NCBI GenBank assembly: GCA_002503705.1 | Contig: DASH01000087.1 | Location: 947 to 16,937, forward strand | Source: Candidatus Woesearchaeota archaeon UBA153 | GTDB lineage: Archaea > Nanobdellota > Nanobdellia > Woesearchaeales > UBA525 | Length of the DNA stretch: 15,991 nt | Reading direction: 5' to 3' | Shown: positions 1-6,305 of the stretch, one piece after another | Layout of the letters: each line of letters opens with the position of its first letter | How positions within the stretch are numbered: the stretch's first letter is position 1 | Position numbers and translations under genes: made by a program | Notes under the pieces: model-generated | Databases searched by the model: none | Seen by the model: the letters and a program-made list of their open reading frames with translations, nothing else | What the model was told of the DNA's origin: nothing

Positions 1-2
1 GA

Positions 3-539
3 CGACTGATTACCGCGCAGAACGTGAACCGAGGACCGAATTATGCGCCGAACATCACGGGAATAGAGAACATCGATTATTTGTTACAATACACTGATGA
101 AGATAATTCTTGTTCGGTTCCAGACATGGGCACAATTAACGCTTCTGCTCGTGGTCCTCCTCCTGAAGGTCCGAATCAGTATCGGATTCTCGCTTCGGAT
201 CCGGATAACGACCCGCTAACCTTCGGCATGGAGATATGTTATGTTGACAATCCTAATATGCATACGCATTGCGTCGCAAGCAGCAATCTTCCTAATCCGG
301 GGTACGCTCCTGCTTGCTCTAATCTGGATTATACGTGCTACTCGTCGTTGGAGGCGTTCTCGGCAAGCATCATGCCGCTCACCTTCGACCAGAACACCAG
401 TATAACGACCATCGACCCGTCCGCACAGCATGTCGGTAATCGTCTCAGTGCATATTACTACGTGAGTGATGGTCACGAATCGCATACAGACTTGCCGAAG
501 TGCCTTGATTTCGGGGTCAACTACACCATCACCCAATAA
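3..539 (+). CDS. C-terminal part of a secreted cadherin-like surface protein (5' end outside window)
   Basis: The frame is open to the left edge of the window, so this is the 3' end of a longer gene; the GTG at 24 is internal and not a convincing start. The peptide contains APNITGI and then ASDPDNDPLTF, a pattern typical of cadherin-like or Ig-like repeat domains of archaeal and bacterial surface proteins. Several Cys residues and N-x-S/T sites (for example NIT, NTS, NYT) suggest an exported protein. It ends in VNYTITQ with no C-terminal membrane helix. A Cys-rich surface protein follows 33 bp downstream with its own promoter. Base composition is visibly more AT-rich than most of the window. 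The extracellular location and adhesion or envelope role are inferred from the domain type. Confidence 0.6.
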   Translation, partial: RLITAQNVNRGPNYAPNITGIENIDYLLQYTDEDNSCSVPDMGTINASARGPPPEGPNQYRILASDPDNDPLTFGMEICYVDNPNMHTHCVASSNLPNPGYAPACSNLDYTCYSSLEAFSASIMPLTFDQNTSITTIDPSAQHVGNRLSAYYYVSDGHESHTDLPKCLDFGVNYTITQ

Positions 540-540
540 G

Positions 541-551
541 TTTTTAAATTT
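541..551 (+). promoter_or_regulatory. TATA box of the Cys-rich surface protein gene
   Basis: The T/A-rich string TTTTTAAATTT starts directly after the stop codon of the upstream gene, with its centre about 27 nt before the ATG at 573. This is the archaeal TATA-to-start distance, so a leaderless mRNA starting at or next to the ATG is likely. No Shine-Dalgarno sequence is seen before the ATG. Confidence 0.5.
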
Positions 552-572
552 CTCTTCTCATTTATTGACGAT

Positions 573-3500
573 ATGAGGTGGGAGACTCTTTCCGTCAAGA
601 TACTCGTCATAGCTATCCTGTTCGTCGTCTGCAGTCTCCCCGTTCTGAGTTTAAGCCTTTCTGCTTGCCCGGATGATAATTCCCTCTCTCCCGGCAACCA
701 ATGGGAGGTTGGAAAGCCGTTCTCGTTGACGGTTTCACAAGCAGGGGCGCAAAAAGTCGGAATTGACTATAATTCAGGTATTAAACAAAGTTATTCCTCT
801 AGTAGCAAAACATTTAGTGTTACAATAACTCAGACAGGGAACATAGAGTTTCTTGCCGCATATGATGCGGGTTCAGGCTGGATCTATAAAGATCCGACGA
901 CGAATGCGTATGTTTCGTGTACTGTTACATTCTACGCGCCCGACACTCCCGCTTCGATCTCTTTTTCGAGCAGTACGACGATGCCGATGGTTGGCGAGTC
1001 GTTCACGCTCTCGGCGACGGCGAACGATCCGGACAAGATTGACAGGATAGTTTTGAAAAGAGTTACTCTCCCAACTATAACGTTAAACCAATACGATCAG
1101 AGTTGTTATCAAACAACCTCCTGTTCGAAGTCCGCTTCGACGAGCGAGTCGACCGCCGGCACGAAGATGTATCGTGCGGAAGTCACGGACAAGAACAACA
1201 ACGTCTACACGAAGTCGCTCACCCTCACCGTCTCCGACCCTTGCCCTGGCGGTTGTGATGACGGGAACGTCTGCACGACGGACACGTGCGGGTTCTCGGG
1301 ATGCCAGCACGCGAACGTCGCGGCTTCGACGTTGACGAAGTGTGCGAACTCTCCGCCGAGTTATTGTAACGGCGCGGGGAGTTGCTTGCCGAGTTGTACG
1401 GAGACGAGTACTGGGACGTGTTCACCGTCGAGTGTTCCGAACGCCGTCGTCAACAACGCGTATTATTGTTCTTCCGGGTCGTGTTACGTCTGCAATGCGG
1501 GGTACGTCTTGCAGAACGGCGTGTGCGTCGCGTCGTGCTCGAATGATTGCACGACGAGCGGCTCGTTCACGTGCCCGTCGTCCACGTCTATCGCGACGTG
1601 CGGTCAGTTCGACAGCGACCCGTGCCTGGACGTGAAAACCGAGCCGTGCGGCGCGGGGATGGTGTGTGATGATAAGAGGGGTTGTATCGCGCCTCCGGCG
1701 TGCACTTTGGACTCGGAATGCAACGATAATAATGTGTGCACACAAGACACGTGCGAGTCGAATGTTTGTAGCAATCTCCCCGCGAATAACGGCGCGGTCT
1801 GTTCGTCCGGTTATTGCTTGAACGGCGTGTGCAGTCAGTGCGCGATTAACAGTAATTGCGATGATGGGAACTCGTGCACGGAGAATATTTGTTCTGCGGG
1901 CGTGTGTTCCTACCCGGCGAAGACCGACGGTGCCGCGTGCCCCGGCGGGACGTGCGTCGCCGGCCAGTGTTCCGGCACGTGCACGAACGTGTGCACGCCG
2001 GGCAGCAAGCAGTGCGACGGCGCGAGCGGGTATCAGGTGTGCGGCGACTATGATGGCGACGGTTGCTCGGAGTGGGGGTCGTCGACGGCGTGCGCGGCGG
2101 GTTCGTATTGCGTGTCTGGCGTTTGCTCGTCGTGTCCGGACTCGTGCGAGAGCAAAGGGTATGTTTGCGGTTCGTGGTCTTTCTGCGGGAGCGCGTCGTT
2201 GACGTCGTGCGGCGTGTGCGCGCAAGGAACGGTGTGCGACAGTACTGGCGCGTGCGTCGCCGCGGACAATCCGTGCGCGACGCTTGATTGTGATGACGGC
2301 AAGGCGTGCACGATAGACTCGTGCAGTGCTGGGGTGTGTTCGCACGTGCAGGTCGCGACGGGAACGTCGTGTTTTGAGAACGGCGCTTCCGGCTTTTGCA
2401 GCGGTACGGTGTGCGTGCAGTGCACGACGGATGCGCAGTGCCCGTCGCTTCAGAAGTGCGTGGGCAACCAGTGCGTTCTCGCGTGCGTTCCGCTTCCGGA
2501 GACGTGCAATGGCAAGGATGATGATTGCGACGGCGTCATCGACGAGGGGGAGTTGTGCGGCGTTTCCGGTTTTTGCGACGGCGGCTCGTGCAAGCCTCGC
2601 GTGTTCGCGATCTCGCTCGCGGCGGACAGCGTGACGAGCGGCGTCGCTTCCTACGTCGTCAAGCTGCACCTCGTCTTGTCCGGCAGCCCGCCGAGTTGCG
2701 GGTTCTTGTACGAGGCGCAAGGGTGGTTGCAGGATTCGACGGGCGAGAGGAGCGGGTATTGGCTCGCGAAGACGGCGAAGCCGGAGGACGTGGGCGTGCG
2801 GACCGTCAAGGTCAAAGCGGTCTCCGCGTGCGCTGGCAACTTGACGCCGTGGACGAGCTTTGACGTCCTCGTGCGTTGCAACGCGCAGTCGAGCGCGTGT
2901 TGCGGCGCGGACGGCGCGTACCTCGCCGCGGGCGCGTCGTGCGCGTACAGCGCTGCAGAGCAAGGGGTGTGCGACGGGAACTGGACGTGCAAGAGGGTCT
3001 GCACGGCGAACGCGGTGCAGAAGTGCTTGAACGGCAACGTCTACTGGTATGATAGTTGCGGCGTGAAAGGGGCGCTCGCCACGGACTGCGCGCAGACGCA
3101 ATCGTGCGTCCAGACGACGTCAGGCGCGAATTGCGTCGACGTGCCGCCGTCGTGCGCGTACGAGTACGAGTACGAGTGTCGCGAGAACGAAGGCGTGCGC
3201 ATCGACACGGGGTGCGGGAACGTGACGTCCGTCCGGGTGTGCGGCGCGGGCATGCAGTGCGTCGCGTCCTCGAAGGGCATCTCGTGCGTCGAACGGGACG
3301 CGTGCTGGAACAAGCCGGGCACGGTCTGGTGCGGCGACCGTTGCGTCGACTTGAGCGCTGACCGGTTGCACTGCGGGCATTGCACGGTGCGTTGCGAGAA
3401 CGACGAGCAGTGCGTCCAAGGCGGTTGCGAACCCATCCCGGGCTGCTTGATCGTCTGCGACTCGAACGCTGACTGCGCCGCGGGAGAGGTGTGCGCGTAC

Positions 3501-4445
3501 CCGGGCGATTGTTCGCGGAGCACGTGCCAGCCCATCAACGTCCTCGAACAGAACGAGACGGCGACGCGCGAGCTCAGCGCCACGCTCGCCGCGACCGGCC
3601 TCGTCGTCGTCGACGTCGTCTTGCTGCGCGATACGTACACGTTCACCGTCACCAACCTCGGCCCGGAGCCGGCGACGAACGTCACCTTCACCGGCGTCTT
3701 CACGAAACGACTCGCCGAGTACGCCTCGCATCTCACCATCCGCGGCGTCACCCATCGCGTCGTGCACGAAGACCCCGTCCTCGCGTTCTCCATCCCCGTC
3801 CTCGAACGGCAGAAGCGGTTCACGGTGAAGGCGAACCGCGAACTCGACGACTCCTACCTGTCCGACGTCGCCATCGTCAACGTGACGTACGACGGCTCGC
3901 GCTTCGAAGACCTCCTCGCCGCGTGGAACGCGACCGCGGCCGCGTTGACGCTCGGCCTGAACACGGAAGACGGGGAGAACAGCACGACGTTCCGGTTCAC
4001 CCTCAACCCGAGCAACGCGCTCGGCGGCGTCACCCTTCCCATCGAGATCCCCAAGTGCATGGCGGAGAAGGCCGCAGAACTGCACTTGGAGGGGCGTTAT
4101 CACATCATCAAGGACGACCCGGTCATCGCGTGGCGGTTCGACAACGTGAAACGACCCACGGAAGTCACGTTCACCGTGCCGAAAAACCTCGACGAGGAGT
4201 GCAAGCGCCAACTCCGCGCCATGGTGTACGCGCAGCGCGTCGGCGGCCCGATCAGCCCGTGGCTCGCCGTCTTCCTCGTCCCCGTCATCGGCGTCATCAT
4301 GGTTTTCTTCCAACGCTTCACGCCCGGCCAAGCGCGGAAGGAGACGTGGCTGGAGAAGGATGAGTTCTTCGAGATCGCGCGCCAGCAAGGCCACAGCGAG
4401 GAGGAGATCGACCGGCAGTGGCGGGAATACCGGCGAAGGTTCTGA
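573..4445 (+). CDS. Large Cys-rich membrane-anchored surface protein with MopE-like motif
   Basis: 1290 residues. Residues 1-27 form a signal peptide (hydrophobic run ILVIAILFVVCSLPVLSL). Two Ig/PKD-like beta domains follow (about 30-220). A Cys-rich stalk covers about 224-1000, with repeats such as CDDGNVCTTDTCGFSGCQH, CNDNNVCTQDTC, CDDGNSCTENIC and CDDGKACTIDSC, spaced like slime-mould-type CTDC repeats. Near 640-655 CNGKDDDCDGVIDEGELC matches the acidic metal-binding motif of MopE proteins. Around 1040-1220 are CARDB/DUF11-like beta domains (VTNLGPEPATNVTF). A single helix at about 1229-1247 anchors the protein, leaving a 40-residue charged cytoplasmic tail (GHSEEEIDRQWREYRRRF). Disulfide-rich extracellular adhesion or envelope function is an inference; the ligand is unknown. 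The first ~550 bp are more AT-rich than the rest. Confidence 0.85.
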   Translation: MRWETLSVKILVIAILFVVCSLPVLSLSLSACPDDNSLSPGNQWEVGKPFSLTVSQAGAQKVGIDYNSGIKQSYSSSSKTFSVTITQTGNIEFLAAYDAGSGWIYKDPTTNAYVSCTVTFYAPDTPASISFSSSTTMPMVGESFTLSATANDPDKIDRIVLKRVTLPTITLNQYDQSCYQTTSCSKSASTSESTAGTKMYRAEVTDKNNNVYTKSLTLTVSDPCPGGCDDGNVCTTDTCGFSGCQHANVAASTLTKCANSPPSYCNGAGSCLPSCTETSTGTCSPSSVPNAVVNNAYYCSSGSCYVCNAGYVLQNGVCVASCSNDCTTSGSFTCPSSTSIATCGQFDSDPCLDVKTEPCGAGMVCDDKRGCIAPPACTLDSECNDNNVCTQDTCESNVCSNLPANNGAVCSSGYCLNGVCSQCAINSNCDDGNSCTENICSAGVCSYPAKTDGAACPGGTCVAGQCSGTCTNVCTPGSKQCDGASGYQVCGDYDGDGCSEWGSSTACAAGSYCVSGVCSSCPDSCESKGYVCGSWSFCGSASLTSCGVCAQGTVCDSTGACVAADNPCATLDCDDGKACTIDSCSAGVCSHVQVATGTSCFENGASGFCSGTVCVQCTTDAQCPSLQKCVGNQCVLACVPLPETCNGKDDDCDGVIDEGELCGVSGFCDGGSCKPRVFAISLAADSVTSGVASYVVKLHLVLSGSPPSCGFLYEAQGWLQDSTGERSGYWLAKTAKPEDVGVRTVKVKAVSACAGNLTPWTSFDVLVRCNAQSSACCGADGAYLAAGASCAYSAAEQGVCDGNWTCKRVCTANAVQKCLNGNVYWYDSCGVKGALATDCAQTQSCVQTTSGANCVDVPPSCAYEYEYECRENEGVRIDTGCGNVTSVRVCGAGMQCVASSKGISCVERDACWNKPGTVWCGDRCVDLSADRLHCGHCTVRCENDEQCVQGGCEPIPGCLIVCDSNADCAAGEVCAYPGDCSRSTCQPINVLEQNETATRELSATLAATGLVVVDVVLLRDTYTFTVTNLGPEPATNVTFTGVFTKRLAEYASHLTIRGVTHRVVHEDPVLAFSIPVLERQKRFTVKANRELDDSYLSDVAIVNVTYDGSRFEDLLAAWNATAAALTLGLNTEDGENSTTFRFTLNPSNALGGVTLPIEIPKCMAEKAAELHLEGRYHIIKDDPVIAWRFDNVKRPTEVTFTVPKNLDEECKRQLRAMVYAQRVGGPISPWLAVFLVPVIGVIMVFFQRFTPGQARKETWLEKDEFFEIARQQGHSEEEIDRQWREYRRRF

Positions 4446-4570
4446 GCCGGGATTCACGCCCGAGAGCGGTAGCGACCCTGGCGGGAATACCGGCGACGGT
4501 TCTGAGCTGGGATTCACGCCCGAGAGCGGTAGCGACCCTGGCGGGGGTATAAACGACGGTTCTCGGCAGT
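4421..4570. repeat. 60-bp tandem repeat, two full copies plus a degenerate third
   Basis: 4421-4480 and 4481-4540 are 60-bp copies that differ at only two positions; 4541-4563 is a partial, diverged third copy. The first copy begins inside the last codons of the surface protein gene and includes its stop codon; the last copies encode the C-terminal tail of the DUF2283 gene on the other strand. The unit is a multiple of three and is also open in another plus frame as a 20-residue Gly/Ser/Pro/Glu-rich repeat (TGEGSEPGFTPESGSDP), but no start or export signal supports that frame as a gene. A tandem duplication at a convergent gene junction is the simplest reading. Confidence 0.9.
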
Positions 4571-4780
4571 TCCGGCGACGAGAATGTTCTTCACTTTCAC
4601 TTCCGTGAGCGTCTCGGCGGGCAATCGTTCGCTCACGGAGAGGAGTTCGATCCCGAGGATCTTCCCTTTCGAGTCCAGGTCGACGATTGTGTAGTCGTCG
4701 ATCTTCCGGTTGCTCGCGAAGCGTCCTTTCCGGAACGTGATGTAGAGCGCGTCCGCCTCCTTATCGTAGTCGATCTCCAT
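4514..4780 (-). CDS. DUF2283 family protein, probable antitoxin partner
   Basis: 88 residues from the ATG at 4780; the core MEIDYDKEADALYITF, a central DYTIVDLDSKGKILGIELL and the LPAETL segment match the DUF2283 family, whose members are usually about 60-70 residues. The ATG lies two bases after the stop of the DUF4258 gene, so the two are one operon and are probably translationally coupled. DUF2283 next to DUF4258 is a recurring pair predicted to be a toxin-antitoxin module; here DUF2283 would be the antitoxin (inference). The last ~17 residues (NRRLYPRQGRYRSRA) are encoded by the 60-bp repeat array and look like an accidental extension past the family's normal end. Confidence 0.75.
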   Translation of the reverse strand: MEIDYDKEADALYITFRKGRFASNRKIDDYTIVDLDSKGKILGIELLSVSERLPAETLTEVKVKNILVAGTAENRRLYPRQGRYRSRA

Positions 4781-4782
4781 CG

Positions 4783-5004
4783 TCAGACCCAGTAGACTGT
4801 AATGACCTTTATATGCGTTTCCTTCCCCGTCTCGCGTTCGCAACACACTTCGAACGTGCCGTGCGCGACGCTCTTCCGGACCGAAAACTTTCCGAACCGC
4901 TTCGTCGTCACGTCGGGACGCTGCAGCGCTTCGAGGACCTCTTCGTGCGTGACCTGTCGCTGCCGCATCCGGTCGAGCGCGTGCCGAGTGAACGTGATGC
5001 TCAT
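4783..5004 (-). CDS. DUF4258 family protein, probable RelE/BrnT-like toxin
   Basis: 73 residues. FTRHALDRMRQRQVTHEEV near the N-terminus, then LQRPDV and a beta-rich C-terminal half ending in HIKVITVYWV, is the DUF4258 pattern: a His and RMxxR helix followed by a small sheet as in RelE/ParE-fold RNases. The ATG at 5004 has an AGAGG Shine-Dalgarno-like sequence a few bases upstream. First gene of a two-gene unit with the DUF2283 protein. The likely role is an mRNA-cleaving toxin neutralised by its partner, inferred from family and gene order; no catalytic assay is implied. A possible TATA-like element is at 5040-5049. Confidence 0.7.
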   Translation of the reverse strand: MSITFTRHALDRMRQRQVTHEEVLEALQRPDVTTKRFGKFSVRKSVAHGTFEVCCERETGKETHIKVITVYWV

Positions 5005-5039
5005 GTTTTTCCTCTGAGAGAATGTGATTCGAGAACGTT

Positions 5040-5049
5040 CATAAGCCTT
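5040..5049 (-). promoter_or_regulatory. Possible TATA box of the DUF4258/DUF2283 operon
   Basis: Reading the minus strand, GGCTTATGAA lies about 40 nt before the ATG at 5004, which would give a leader of about 15 nt that contains the AGAGG ribosome-binding site. The match to a TATA box is weak. Confidence 0.3.
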
Positions 5050-5140
5050 ACTGACATTTATTCGGAGCCCTTCCGAGTGAAAGACTCATCCTCCGTTCTC
5101 GTCGGAAAATCTGAAGCACTGGACATCTTGCCGTAAGGGA

Positions 5141-5147
5141 TTTTAAT
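5141..5147 (+). promoter_or_regulatory. TATA box of the RelE-like toxin gene
   Basis: TTTTAAT is centred 25 nt before the GTG at 5169, the distance expected for a leaderless archaeal transcript. It supports GTG 5169 over the upstream in-frame TTG at 5154, which would lie upstream of the predicted transcription start. Confidence 0.45.
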
Positions 5148-5168
5148 TGCACATTGTGCGCGCGACGC

Positions 5169-5459
5169 GTGTACCGTATTTATGAGACGACAACATTCGC
5201 AAGGGAGTTCCGGAAAACCATACCTTTGCCGCTCCAAGAAGATTTCCGACGGCGGATCCGTTCGCTGGCGGTGGACCCTTACGCGCACGGAAAACCGCTT
5301 CGCTACGCGTGGTTTCGCGAACTGAAGGCGAAAGGGTTCCGGGTGTATTACCTGATTGAAGATACGGCCGTCACCATCATCATCGCTGGCGCGAGCGACA
5401 AGAAAGGCCAGAACGCAACCATCGCCCGGATATTATCCGAGTATCGAAGAAAACATTAA
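5169..5459 (+). CDS. RelE/ParE-superfamily toxin
   Basis: 96 residues from GTG 5169 (an in-frame TTG at 5154 would add five). The N-terminal strand VYRIYETTTFAREFRK, the helix LPLQEDFRRRIRSLAVDPY, then HGKPLRYAWFRELKAKGFRVYYLI and a terminal Arg/Lys-rich helix are the standard RelE-like order: helix pair, DPxxxGKPL turn, then the central sheet carrying a basic active-site surface. Such proteins cleave mRNA on the ribosome or, in the ParE branch, act on gyrase; which applies here cannot be told. A 38-residue gene follows 23 bp downstream and is the likely antitoxin, so the order is toxin first. A TATA box sits about 25 nt upstream of the start. Confidence 0.75.
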   Translation: MYRIYETTTFAREFRKTIPLPLQEDFRRRIRSLAVDPYAHGKPLRYAWFRELKAKGFRVYYLIEDTAVTIIIAGASDKKGQNATIARILSEYRRKH

Positions 5460-5482
5460 TAAATGCAGGAGGCTCGCCACCC

Positions 5483-5599
5483 ATGATGCGCAAAACGAAA
5501 GAACAACTCTTGAAAGAGCAGAATGAACTGTTGCGTCAGCTCGTCAGTTCGCTCGAGGACATCAAGCACGGCCGCGTCAAGCCGTTCAAGGTCGAGTGA
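5483..5599 (+). CDS. Very small probable antitoxin (38 residues)
   Basis: ATG ATG at 5483 runs to TGA at 5597-5599. A strong Shine-Dalgarno sequence GCAGGAGG (5465-5472) lies about 10 nt upstream, the clearest one in this locus. The peptide is a charged amphipathic helix (KTKEQLLKEQNELLRQLVSS) followed by LEDIKHGRVKPFKVE; a D-I-K-x-G-R-V-K type ending is what I associate with small RelB-like partners of archaeal RelE toxins. It probably wraps the toxin and blocks its active site (inference). Its 3' end overlaps the end of the convergent HAD gene by 14 bp. It is short enough to be missed by length-filtered gene callers. Confidence 0.7.
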   Translation: MMRKTKEQLLKEQNELLRQLVSSLEDIKHGRVKPFKVE

Positions 5600-6185
5600 G
5601 GATATCGTCCACTCGCTTCTCGAAACTCTCGTAACCGGTATAGTGGTGGGTCTGGATGCCGAGCGATCGTGCCGAAGCGAGATTCTTCTCGAGGTCGTCG
5701 ATGAACAGCGTCGTTGCCGGCGCGAGTCTCTGTTCCACGATGATGCGTCGGAAGAACTCAGGGTCGCGCTTCACCACACGCAGTTCGCAGGAGAAGTATG
5801 CGGCGTCGAACAAGCGGGCGAAGTCGATCCGCTCGCGGAGGCCGACGAGCGTGTTCTCGTCGATGTTCGAGGCGATGATGACCTTCACGCCCGTCGCGCG
5901 CAGCTTCGCGAGCACGTCCAGGACTCGTTGATCGATGCGGAAACTCTCCCGGATTTTTCTCTTGACGTCTGCTGGCGTGCAGCGCACACCCGTGTACTCG
6001 ACGTACCCTTTCCAGAACGCGACGTCGGAGAGCGTGCCTGCATCGTACGAACCCTTGTGCTTTCGGAAGTACTCCCGGTCTTTCTCGAGTGAGCCGCCGT
6101 TCGAGACGATATACCGCGGGAACGACTCGCCGTCGTAGAACGCGATGACGTCGCCGATGTCAACGAGGAGCGCGGTAAGCTTCAT
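5586..6185 (-). CDS. HAD-superfamily (subfamily IA) hydrolase
   Basis: 199 residues from the ATG at 6185 (MKLTALLVDIGD); a longer in-frame start at 6203 lies upstream of the predicted transcription start. HAD motifs are in order: motif I LLVDIGDVI with nucleophile Asp9; motif II VIIASN with Ser106; motif III Lys139 in VVKRDPEFF; motif IV FIDDLEKN with Asp163-Asp164. A helical cap lies between residues about 15 and 85. The usual second Asp of motif I is Gly11, as in the YihX-type DxGN/DxGG branch, so a small sugar-phosphate or nucleotide phosphatase is plausible but the substrate is unknown. TATA box and an inverted repeat lie just upstream. Confidence 0.8.
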   Translation of the reverse strand: MKLTALLVDIGDVIAFYDGESFPRYIVSNGGSLEKDREYFRKHKGSYDAGTLSDVAFWKGYVEYTGVRCTPADVKRKIRESFRIDQRVLDVLAKLRATGVKVIIASNIDENTLVGLRERIDFARLFDAAYFSCELRVVKRDPEFFRRIIVEQRLAPATTLFIDDLEKNLASARSLGIQTHHYTGYESFEKRVDDILTRP

Positions 6186-6187
6186 CA

Positions 6188-6216
6188 CCGGAAGAATACT
6201 CACTTCCGGATTAAAA
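6188..6216 (-). promoter_or_regulatory. Promoter of the HAD gene with inverted repeat
   Basis: On the minus strand TTTTAAT (6210-6216) is about 28 nt before the ATG at 6185, fitting a leaderless start. Between them CCGGAAG (6188-6194) and CTTCCGG (6203-6209) form a perfect 7-bp inverted repeat around 8 bp, placed where a bound repressor would block transcription initiation. An operator role is an inference. Confidence 0.4.
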
Positions 6217-6274
6217 CGTATCGGTTCTGTCGTTGTCCCCCCACTCTCAGTGCCCTGTCGTCTGTCTTCGCAAC

Positions 6275-6283
6275 CTATTTAAA
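6275..6283 (+). promoter_or_regulatory. TATA box of the HerA-like ATPase gene
   Basis: TATTTAAAC in CCTATTTAAACCC is centred about 27 nt before the ATG at 6306, again implying a leaderless mRNA. No Shine-Dalgarno sequence precedes the ATG. Confidence 0.5.
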
Positions 6284-6305
6284 CCCTGTTCCCGGCAGAG
6301 CCATC

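Noticed and set aside
1422..3101. A 559-codon open frame on the minus strand
   Set aside because: It is antisense to the Cys-rich gene, rich in Arg/Ala as expected from GC-rich codons read backwards, and shows no domain or promoter.
3159..3180. Short GTACGA hexanucleotide repeat (YEYEYEC) as a phase-variation tract
   Set aside because: Only about three units and in frame; too short to support slippage-based switching.
4360..4608. Plus-strand open frame with a 20-residue GGNTGEGSEPGF-type repeat
   Set aside because: It starts inside the surface gene, has no ribosome-binding site or TATA box of its own, and its regularity follows from the 60-bp DNA repeat. Kept only as an aspect of the repeat finding.
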